From the NCBI RefSeq assembly GCF_031846515.1, contig NZ_JAVRHO010000037.1, forward strand, positions 1 to 23,623: DNA of 23,623 nucleotides, written 5' to 3'. The notes under the pieces were generated by a model that had not been told where the DNA came from, did not search any database, and saw only the letters and a program-made list of their open reading frames with translations. The translations under genes were made by a program, and so were the position numbers. Position 1 is the first letter of the stretch, and the number at the start of each line of letters is the position of its first letter. This document shows positions 16,401 through 22,318 of this stretch, piece after piece. The DNA is from Autumnicola lenta. GTDB lineage: Bacteria; Bacteroidota; Bacteroidia; Flavobacteriales; Flavobacteriaceae.

Positions 16401-16505
16401 TTTACCGACTATAGCGGATTGGATCCGGAATCAACCGATTTAATAGATTTTGGTACATACCCGCAATCTGTAACCGTATTATTTGGTGTTAGCGCAAATT
16501 TCTAA
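13467..16505 (+). CDS. SusC/RagA-type TonB-linked outer membrane transporter
   Basis: This 1012-residue outer membrane importer has a signal peptide (cleavage after AYA, residue 24). A carboxypeptidase-D-like domain follows (about 26-100; ITGTISDDQGPLPGVSVIEKG), then the SusC signature DELVIVGYTSQ and a TonB-dependent receptor plug (about 115-235; LQGQVAGVTITQSTGAPGED, PLYIIDGVP, VLKDAAAASIYGSRAAGGVI). The beta-barrel runs to the C-terminal ...VLFGVSANF. The length is normal. It would work with the adjacent SusD lipoprotein to pass oligosaccharides across the outer membrane using TonB energy. It follows the putative glycosidase by 36 bases and precedes SusD by 19. Confidence 0.96.
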   Translation: MKTKNSISGLLFLWAICAGSVAYAQTITGTISDDQGPLPGVSVIEKGTDNGSVSDFNGNYEINVSNENATLLFSYIGFETQEIPLQGENSIDVIMQASMDQLDELVIVGYTSQRESTITGAVSSVNVEQLESRRVPGVTQALQGQVAGVTITQSTGAPGEDVEVRIRGNGTIGNNNPLYIIDGVPSREISFLNPSDIKSMSVLKDAAAASIYGSRAAGGVIVIETKSGTGRSGIQIDYFGGIQKAANLPNMLNAEQYLNTVTTAWNNAGYAGTNPYLADSGRSDFADVDYLDELFELGETHSLQLSTSGGSEKTNFFLSAGYYGQDGIVVYDNDRFSRLNLRSNINSNITERFKIGANVQISYQEQDQISSRGDAPGIIRHAFLRPPIIPVFKDPSDPTYSEEDPFTDLPFYVDPDNFESNKYEYSQNPIALAYFTDNTTETFKTFGNLFAEYDLLSDSSLKFKTNFGADINFGHQKAFNPNFGDDDGQGSEIDRGLGRQNRPTSLAESRYQDMTFTWNNSFIYNKTFGDHEISALAGIEFIKNNSSGINASRQRFDFTEPNFRYLDFGGTDRDLWNGGLAEEWALFSYFGSATYSYEDKYLLTANLRADASSRFSEDNRWGYFPSVSAGWAISKEEFMSDVDWLSQLKLRASWGELGNQEIPNYAYLTLYRRDADRYLISRYGNPDLKWETTAQSNIGIDFGIDNNKLSGSIDYFEKTTSDILLPISLPQLVGDVSATFLNSGEVSNSGLEFGLSYRNYDNLLKFQISGNFATLKNEVNSLHPNLPYITGNVTRTQAGHPLNAYYGFVQEGIYQNEAEVAEHLSGTTNPPQQPGDIKFKDLDGNGIINDNDRDFIGNPNPKLSYGLNVSMNYKAFDFNFLFQGVGGVDRYNDLKKIIDYDTRPFNYTDRVLGAWDGEGSTNSIPRVSFTDNGSSKVSDIFVEDASYLRLKNVELGYTFDVENIGNFRLYASGQNLLTFTDYSGLDPESTDLIDFGTYPQSVTVLFGVSANF

Positions 16506-16524
16506 AAATTTAAAAATTCCAGTT

Positions 16525-18015
16525 ATGAAAAATTACATTGTAAAATTATTAGCAATGGTATGCTGTATAACAGTTATAAGCTGTGAAGCATATCTTGATG
16601 AAGATCCTATTGGTTTGATCACCCAGAACCAGATTAATACGGAACCCACGGCGGCTTCAATTACCTCCACGGTAAATTCAACCTATCAACTATTGTCGAG
16701 TACACTTAATATTGTTGGACAATGGAACTGGGATGATGGGACGGTAACCAGAAACGACTTTTTACTACAGGATATCGCTTCCGGAGATATGCAGAAAAAA
16801 TGGAATCCAGATGGTGATCAGGCCTGGATGGATGAAATCGCTGCTTTTAATTTCACCTCTATGAACCCCGGCTTTAATGGCATCTGGAGCTATAACTATG
16901 AAGGAATTTCCAGAGCAAACCAGGCGATAAGCACCCTTAATAATGAAGAAGTAATGTCTTCAGTACAAATGGATGCAGCCACAAAAGATCGCTTATTGGG
17001 AGAAGTATACGTTTTAAGAGCATTCTATTATTTTGATCTGGTTAATAATTTTGGAGGTGTTCCGCTACTTACTGAACCATTAGAAGATTTTGCAGATGCT
17101 TACGACGTAGCAAACCGTAATAGTGCAGAAGAGGTATGGACTCAAATTAATAAAGATCTTCAGGAAGCAGTTACTTTGCTACCAGCACAAAAATATTCCA
17201 GCAGTTCAGAACCATGGAGGGTTTCTCTTGGAGCGGCCCTTGCAATGCAGGCGAAAGTTGCTTTGTTTCAGGAAAACTGGAGTGAAGTTATAAACAAGGT
17301 AAATGAACTGCAAGCTCATAACTTCTATTCTCTGGATGATCATTATTTCGATCCATTCGATGTAAGTAAAGAATATCAGGAAAACGAAGTAATTTTCTCT
17401 TATAATCATGTTTCCGGAGTTAATCCAGCTAGAGGAAATGGTCTTGCAGCCTTAATGGGCTGGGGCTTTGTGGCACCTACCGACGATTTTGTAAACGCAT
17501 TTGAAGAGAATGATCCAAGACTGGGATACACCGTTCAAATAGACGAGCAACAACCTAATAAATTGCTGGGTTCTACCGATGGAAATTATAAAGGAAACGA
17601 AGATTCTCCCGGAAATAAAGTATACATCCGTTATGCCGATGTGCTGCTTTGGAAGGCGGAAGCCCTCATTCAAACCGGAGAGGTAGAAGAAGGGTTACAA
17701 ATTGTAGATCAAATTCGTACCCGTGCCCGTAATACTCAAATGGTAGACGGTAGCTCTACCCCTTCCGACGCTTTACCTAATTATGCCGGAACAGGTATGT
17801 CTCAAGCTGAAGCTTTACAAGCTTTGCGTCATGAAAGACGGGTGGAGCTCGGATTTGAATCGCAAAGGTTTAATGATCTAAAAAGATGGGGTATAGCTGA
17901 AGAAGTATTATCTGATCTAGGTAAAAACTACAAAGATTTCAACAACCTCTACCCTATTCCACAAGGAGAAATAGACCGTTCTGGAGGACAAATTGAACAA
18001 AATACCGGATACTAA
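16525..18015 (+). CDS. SusD/RagB-type glycan-binding outer membrane lipoprotein
   Basis: This 496-residue surface lipoprotein starts at 16525 (MKNYIVKLLAMVCC), which gives a lipobox VISC with Cys20; a longer start at 16483 lies inside the susC end and would spoil the signal peptide. The family features are the N-terminal TPR-like helices (RANQAIST, LRAFYYFDLVNNFGGVPL, about 120-195) and the C-terminal IRYADVLLWKAEALIQTG and RHERRVELGFESQRFNDLKRWG segments. It caps the SusC barrel and binds the glycan. The spacing to both neighbours (19 and 17 bases) places it in the operon. Two closely related motifs, YPIPQ and a terminal NTGY, end the protein as in other SusD proteins. Confidence 0.95.
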   Translation: MKNYIVKLLAMVCCITVISCEAYLDEDPIGLITQNQINTEPTAASITSTVNSTYQLLSSTLNIVGQWNWDDGTVTRNDFLLQDIASGDMQKKWNPDGDQAWMDEIAAFNFTSMNPGFNGIWSYNYEGISRANQAISTLNNEEVMSSVQMDAATKDRLLGEVYVLRAFYYFDLVNNFGGVPLLTEPLEDFADAYDVANRNSAEEVWTQINKDLQEAVTLLPAQKYSSSSEPWRVSLGAALAMQAKVALFQENWSEVINKVNELQAHNFYSLDDHYFDPFDVSKEYQENEVIFSYNHVSGVNPARGNGLAALMGWGFVAPTDDFVNAFEENDPRLGYTVQIDEQQPNKLLGSTDGNYKGNEDSPGNKVYIRYADVLLWKAEALIQTGEVEEGLQIVDQIRTRARNTQMVDGSSTPSDALPNYAGTGMSQAEALQALRHERRVELGFESQRFNDLKRWGIAEEVLSDLGKNYKDFNNLYPIPQGEIDRSGGQIEQNTGY

Positions 18016-18032
18016 TAAATAATTTACATATA

Positions 18033-19190
18033 ATGATCAGTTCTAAATTAAAATATATTGCAGTAAGTTTTCTGTGCGTAGCTACTGCTTGCAATACCTC
18101 CGCTCAAAAGGAAGAGGTTACAAAGGAAAACAGTGAAATAAGTACAACGGAAAAACAGTGGATGATAGGGCCTTTCGAACGTCCGGAAAATGCACAACCT
18201 ATCATACAGCGGGATACCACAGCCACTTTTGATGATCCTATGACCGGTGAAGAAGTGGTTTGGCAATCAATGGCTACTTTTAATCCTGCCGCTATTGTTA
18301 AAGACGGGAAGATAAATGTATTGTACAGAGCAGAACAAGATCGTCATACGGATACCATAGGAGGACATACTTCAAGAATTGGTCTGGCGACTTCAGAAGA
18401 CGGGATTACTTATGAAAGAGCTGAAAAACCTATTTTTTACCCGGATAATGATGACCAGAAAGAATTTGAATGGACCGGCGGCACAGAAGATCCGCGGATT
18501 ATAGAGAGTGAAGACGGTACTTATGTTCTAACCTATACGCAGTGGAACAGAAAAACTCCGAGACTGGCTTTAGCAACTTCAAAAGATCTAAAGAACTGGA
18601 CCAAACACGGACCCGTTTTTCAGGATTTTAAGGATGGAAAATATCATGATATGGATACCAAATCTGGCGCTATAGTCACCCAATTAAAAGAAGGAAAACT
18701 TGTTGCGACCAAAATAAATGGTAAATATTATATGTATTTTGGAGTGCCACATATCTGGCTGGCAACTTCCACAGATCTTGTAGACTGGCAACCGGTAGAA
18801 GATTATGCCGGGAATCTGGCACCGGTCTTAAGTCCTCGTCCCGGTTATTTTGATTCGTGGCTGGTAGAAGCCGGACCACCACCAGTTTTGACAGAAGACG
18901 GCATTGTAGTACTTTATAATGCCGGGAATTCCAAAAACATTGGAGTTGAAGATCTGGGCAACAGGGTTTATACCAGTGGTCAGGCATTGTTTGATGCTAA
19001 TGAGCCATGGAAGTTATTGGATCGTACCGACAAACCGTACCTGAAACCAGAATTACCTTTTGAAAAATCCGGCCAATATAAAGACGGGACTACCTTTGTA
19101 GAGGGACTCACCTATTTTGAGGGAAAATGGTACCTGTATTATGGTACTGCAGATAGCATGGTAGGAATGGCTACCGCCGAGGCTAAATAA
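18033..19190 (+). CDS. GH130-family mannoside-active enzyme, predicted periplasmic lipoprotein
   Basis: This 385-residue five-bladed beta-propeller enzyme has signature motifs GGTEDPRI at 149-156 (Asp153 the expected general acid), VEAGPPPVL at 278-286 and GQYKDGTTFVEGLTYFEGKWYLYYGTAD in the last blade. GH130 members are beta-mannoside phosphorylases or hydrolases. The N-terminus is a lipoprotein signal (VATAC, Cys20), so the enzyme should lie in the periplasm or on the surface. Phosphorylases usually show K-x-G-A-G-P-P-P and Y-H-G; here Glu279 and Asn297 take these places, which suggests a hydrolase such as a beta-1,2-mannosidase. It sits 17 bases after SusD and 21 before the MFS gene. The linkage it cuts is uncertain. 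Confidence 0.88.
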   Translation: MISSKLKYIAVSFLCVATACNTSAQKEEVTKENSEISTTEKQWMIGPFERPENAQPIIQRDTTATFDDPMTGEEVVWQSMATFNPAAIVKDGKINVLYRAEQDRHTDTIGGHTSRIGLATSEDGITYERAEKPIFYPDNDDQKEFEWTGGTEDPRIIESEDGTYVLTYTQWNRKTPRLALATSKDLKNWTKHGPVFQDFKDGKYHDMDTKSGAIVTQLKEGKLVATKINGKYYMYFGVPHIWLATSTDLVDWQPVEDYAGNLAPVLSPRPGYFDSWLVEAGPPPVLTEDGIVVLYNAGNSKNIGVEDLGNRVYTSGQALFDANEPWKLLDRTDKPYLKPELPFEKSGQYKDGTTFVEGLTYFEGKWYLYYGTADSMVGMATAEAK

Positions 19191-19211
19191 TCTTTTTATC
19201 TTATTTAATTT

Positions 19212-20522
19212 ATGCAGTTAAAAAAGAAATTACTTGTAGGAGCTATAGTATCAAGCCTCGGGGGGTTACTGTTCGGATTTGATACAGCAGTAATTTCCGG
19301 AGCAGAACAAGGTCTGAAAGAATTTTATGAACTTGATAATTTTGCTCATGGTTTTACAAACTCCATCGCATTAATGGGAACCATAATTGGAGCTTTATTT
19401 GCCTTCTCACCTGCAGAGCACCTGGGAAGGAAAAAATCTCTTTTAATCATTGGGCTTTTCTTCGGATTATCTGCCATAGGATGTGCTTATACAGATAATT
19501 GGTATCTTTTCCTGTTCTGGAGATTTTTAGGAGGTCTGGGTGTTGGAGCATCGTCGGTCATAGCTCCTATGTATATCTCTGAGATTTCACCTTCAGCTTA
19601 CCGGGGAAGATTAGTAGGCCTTTTCCAGTTCAGTATTGTCTTTGGAATTTTATTAGCCTTTATTTCAAATTATTTTTTGAAAACCCATATGGGTAGTGAC
19701 TCCTGGCGCTGGATGCTTGGAGTAGAAGCAATTCCCGCTTTTACTTTCTTCGGTTTGATATTTTTAATACCTAAAAGTCCGCGTTGGCTCATTCTTCAAA
19801 AACGCTTTGAAGAAGGATTGGTTGTTTTAAAACAACTTGGGGATGACAATTCACAGGAAAGGCTTGAGACTATAAAAGCTTCTTTTCAGCAAAAAGGAGA
19901 ACGGGAAAAATTGTTCCAAAAGAAATATTTTAAACCGATCATTCTAGTCTTCCTTATGGCTACTTTTAACCAATTTTCCGGGATTAATGCGATTATGTAT
20001 TACGCCCCAAGGATTTTTGAAACTGCGGGTATTGCAAAAGATAGTGCGTTTTTACAGGCAGCCTCGGTAGGTTTTGTGAACATGCTATTTACTATCCTCG
20101 CGATGATGTTTATCGACAAAGTGGGGCGCCGTAAATTAATGATTATAGGCTCAATAGGGATGATTTTAAGTTTAGTGGTCACTACCTATTTACTGAATAA
20201 TCCTGATGTTGGCGGAAGTTTTCTCGTAGTACCTATTCTCTTTTTTATCGCCAGTTTTGCTTTTTCACAAGGTGCGGTAATTTGGGTTTTTATTTCAGAG
20301 GTTTTTCCAAACAAGGTACGTGCGGCAGGACAGTCCTTTGGTACTTTCACCCATTGGTTCTGGGCCGCCAGCTTAACCTGGTTATTTCCAGTGGTAGCAG
20401 GATTGTCTAACGGCACAACCTATGCCTTCGGCTTTTTTGCACTTGCCATGGTATTGCAACTGGTTTTTGCAGTTAAATTTTTTCCGGAAACCAAAGGAAA
20501 ATCATTAGAAGATGACATTTAA
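19212..20522 (+). CDS. MFS sugar porter (XylE/GLUT-type sugar:H+ symporter)
   Basis: This 436-residue inner membrane protein of about 12 helices carries the sugar porter family signatures: FGFDTAVISG near residue 23, GRKKSL, RFLGGLGVGASSVIAPMYISEISP, RGRLVGLFQ, PKSPRWL, QFSGINAIMYYAPRIFE and the C-terminal PETKGKSLEDD. It probably takes the monosaccharide released by the upstream enzymes into the cytoplasm with protons. Last gene of the utilization operon. Its 3' end is part of a 50-bp tandem duplication, but the first in-frame stop (TAA at 20520-20522) is kept, so the protein is unchanged. Confidence 0.95.
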   Translation: MQLKKKLLVGAIVSSLGGLLFGFDTAVISGAEQGLKEFYELDNFAHGFTNSIALMGTIIGALFAFSPAEHLGRKKSLLIIGLFFGLSAIGCAYTDNWYLFLFWRFLGGLGVGASSVIAPMYISEISPSAYRGRLVGLFQFSIVFGILLAFISNYFLKTHMGSDSWRWMLGVEAIPAFTFFGLIFLIPKSPRWLILQKRFEEGLVVLKQLGDDNSQERLETIKASFQQKGEREKLFQKKYFKPIILVFLMATFNQFSGINAIMYYAPRIFETAGIAKDSAFLQAASVGFVNMLFTILAMMFIDKVGRRKLMIIGSIGMILSLVVTTYLLNNPDVGGSFLVVPILFFIASFAFSQGAVIWVFISEVFPNKVRAAGQSFGTFTHWFWAASLTWLFPVVAGLSNGTTYAFGFFALAMVLQLVFAVKFFPETKGKSLEDDI

Positions 20523-20591
20523 AGTTGCCAAACCCGGAAACCAAAGGAAAATCATTAGAAGATGACATTTAAAGTTGCCAAACCCGGAAAC
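20484..20591 (+). repeat. 50-bp tandem duplication at the 3' end of the MFS gene
   Basis: The 50-bp unit 20484-20533 is repeated exactly at 20534-20583, followed by the first 8 bases of a third unit (CCGGAAAC, 20584-20591). The unit contains the last codons and stop of the MFS gene (GAAGATGACATTTAA) and the left arm of the terminator. The 8-bp CCGGAAAC at each junction is the likely point of slippage. The duplication adds a second, untranslated gene tail before the terminator. Confidence 0.95.
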
Positions 20592-20598
20592 GGGTTTT
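20580..20598 (+). terminator. Rho-independent-type terminator of the utilization operon
   Basis: A perfect 7-bp stem AAACCCG (20580-20586) / CGGGTTT (20591-20597) closed by a GAAA tetraloop and ending in TTTT. It lies 58 bases after the MFS stop. Its left arm is also present one unit earlier, as part of the 50-bp duplication, but only this copy has a matching right arm. Confidence 0.85.
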
Positions 20599-20686
20599 AT
20601 CAGCAAGTAGAAGAAATTTAAAATTTGCGGCGAAACCTTGAGTAGAATAGATTATATTTTATAATTAAGTGGAAATGAGGAGGAAT

Positions 20687-20848
20687 CAGTAAATGCGCTG
20701 AAAGAGCCTAAAAACAGGTTGAAATTTTTCTGGAAAAAAAACAGAAGCAGGATGCGCCCTATGCTGTTTTTACTTAACGCTTAACTTCCCGTACGCTATA
20801 AAAACAGCACAGGAACCTGCGCAGGTAAGGTTATGGTAGATATGGGGC
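20687..20848 (+). repeat. Structured repeat, copy B (right of the utilization locus)
   Basis: Second, same-orientation copy of the 9345-9504 sequence. The arms TGCTGTTTTT (20762-20771) and AAAAACAGCA (20800-20809) and the two ACGCT boxes with their 11-base spacer are kept, with one base changed in the spacer. The second element is a perfect 12-bp palindrome ACCTGCGCAGGT, differing by an indel from copy A. Divergence is mostly outside the stems, which suggests the structure is kept. Confidence 0.8.
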
Positions 20849-20966
20849 AATAAATTGGATTATTTATCTTTAAAATACAGATTATACTTCCATTGCTTAT
20901 GAGCTTTTAATGAACAACCTGAGATTTCTACTACATGTATAAATAGGAACTTACGACATTTGTCAG

Positions 20967-20974
20967 TATATTTG
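20967..20974 (+). promoter_or_regulatory. TAnnTTTG -7 promoter box for the Xre-RES operon
   Basis: TATATTTG matches the Bacteroidota -7 consensus TAnnTTTG exactly. It would place the transcript start near 20980, making the TTG at 20960 an impossible start and leaving the ATGs at 20981 or 20993. No convincing -33 TTTG was found at the usual distance. Confidence 0.45.
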
Positions 20975-20980
20975 TGTAAA

Positions 20981-21448
20981 ATGGCGGTAATTATGGTTCT
21001 CACAGTTGATCACAAAAAAGAAAGAGAAACAGTAGCAAAATGGCTCGATCTTGAATCTCTTTCATTATTTAAAGGAAACTCCTCTTTTGCATATCTAAAA
21101 GTATTAAAAGATGGGTTGCACAGAAATTCTGTGAATTCATTTATTAAACATTCTAACCTTACCCAAAAACAGGTTTCCAGGCTTATTCATGTTTCTGAAA
21201 GAACCTTACAAAGAAAGTCACCAGATAAGCCGATGGACATTAATTCTTCAGAACGGCTAATTGAACTGACACGTCTTTTTTATAAAGGGATCGATGTATT
21301 TAATGATAAAGAAAAATTTCTTGCATGGTTAAATAGACCTAATAAATCTCTGGGAAACTCTAACCCTCTGGATTTGATTGAAACCAGTATTGGTATTGAC
21401 CTGGTTATGGATGAATTGCTTCGAATAGAGCATGGTGTATTCTCATGA
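20981..21448 (+). CDS. Xre/ParS-type antitoxin (MbcA/DUF2384 toxin-binding domain)
   Basis: This antitoxin of about 155 residues has an N-terminal HTH-like part (LTQKQVSRLIHVSERTLQRK) and a C-terminal toxin-binding domain (DKEKFLAWLNRPNKSLGNSNPLDLIETSIGIDLVMDELLRIEHG), which is the ParS/MbcA/Xre fold paired with RES toxins. The W-L-N-x-P-x-x-x-L-G-x-x-x-P-L-D-L pattern is diagnostic. ATG at 20981 or 20993 is the likely start; a TTG at 20960 lies over the -7 box. The stop overlaps the toxin start by 4 bases (ATGA). It should neutralise the toxin and repress the operon. Confidence 0.88.
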   Translation: MAVIMVLTVDHKKERETVAKWLDLESLSLFKGNSSFAYLKVLKDGLHRNSVNSFIKHSNLTQKQVSRLIHVSERTLQRKSPDKPMDINSSERLIELTRLFYKGIDVFNDKEKFLAWLNRPNKSLGNSNPLDLIETSIGIDLVMDELLRIEHGVFS

Positions 21449-21900
21449 TAGTCTATAGAATTACAAAGAAAAAATGGATCAAGGATTTAAGTGGTACCGG
21501 AGCTAAGTTAACTGGTGGTCGATGGAATCCGAAGGGTTATCCCTTGATCTATTGTGCTGCAACTTCATCCCTGGCAATTTTGGAAAAATTAGTTCATGTG
21601 GATTTTGACCTATTGCCGGATGACTTGTATATAGCAGAATTAGAAATTCCAAATGAAAGTATTCAGAAATTAAAACTGACAGATCTTCCAAAAAACTGGA
21701 ATAAATATCCGGCACCGGATAAGCTAAAAATGTTTGGAAAAAATTGGATAGAACAAAATAAGCATTTAATTCTCGAGGTGTCCAGTGCGGTAAATCCGAA
21801 TGAAATGAACTATCTAATCAATGTGAATCATCCGGATGCCGGCAAAATTAAAATCAGAAAAACATATCCTTTTGAAATTGACGTTCGTTTGATCAAATAG
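21445..21900 (+). CDS. RES-domain toxin (ParT/MbcT-type, NAD+-targeting)
   Basis: This 151-residue protein of the RES family is named for three conserved residues, here Arg26 (TGGRWNPKG), Glu47 (LAILEKLVH) and Ser113 or Ser114 (LILEVSSAVNPNEMNYLIN). Characterised members consume NAD+ by phosphorolysis or hydrolysis, or modify targets with ADP-ribose, and stop growth. The C-terminal NHPDAGKIKI is the usual family ending. The gene overlaps the antitoxin by 4 bases. All three key residues are present, so the toxin looks functional. Confidence 0.9.
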   Translation: MIVYRITKKKWIKDLSGTGAKLTGGRWNPKGYPLIYCAATSSLAILEKLVHVDFDLLPDDLYIAELEIPNESIQKLKLTDLPKNWNKYPAPDKLKMFGKNWIEQNKHLILEVSSAVNPNEMNYLINVNHPDAGKIKIRKTYPFEIDVRLIK

Positions 21901-22146
21901 TAATTTATGATAATAGATTTGTTAAAATTCCCTGTTATTTATAGTTTGCTCACTAGACTCAATCAGGAAATTAAAAAGACGCACCTCTACTCTTGCACTT
22001 TTCCAGGTCAGGATAGTTTGATAGAAAAAAGGGGGCTCGATCTTAAAATAGTCATGTCTCAAGTACAGCCTATTGTTCATCCAGATCGTTTAAAAATAGG
22101 AAAAAACAGGAACCTAATATATAGCCAGGTCTAGTTCAAAGCTTAA

Positions 22147-22160
22147 GGTTTCCCGAAACC
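22147..22160 (+). terminator. Small hairpin after the Xre-RES operon
   Basis: GGTTTCCCGAAACC is an inverted repeat with a 5-bp stem and CCCG loop, followed within 10-20 bases by a T-rich stretch (CTTTACTCTTTCTTTTATTTT). It may end the toxin-antitoxin transcript. The stem is short, so this is a weak call. Confidence 0.3.
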
Positions 22161-22318
22161 ATACCTTTACTCTTTCTTTTATTTTAAAAGGGAAATTTTT
22201 TGCTCCTACAAAAGGCTATTAAAGATTTCCTACATGTTAAAAAATTAACTAACTTTCCCACTCAGGATCTTACCCTACCTTGATCCTTTTTTACAACCAC
22301 AACCCACCATTGATTTAC

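Larger units (their letters stand above)
20599..20980. other. Non-coding spacer holding repeat copy B and the antitoxin promoter
   Basis: From the terminator to the antitoxin gene about 380 bases carry no gene. Besides repeat copy B, it contains TAAAATTTGCGGCGAAACC near 20619-20637, similar to 9232-9258 next to copy A, so the relationship between the two regions extends further than the core repeat. A TATATTTG box lies at 20967-20974. Confidence 0.5.

Noticed and set aside
21907..22134. Plus-strand frame of 75 codons directly after the RES toxin.
   Set aside because: No family features, atypical composition and lies in a region with a possible terminator hairpin; may be decayed coding sequence but not supportable.
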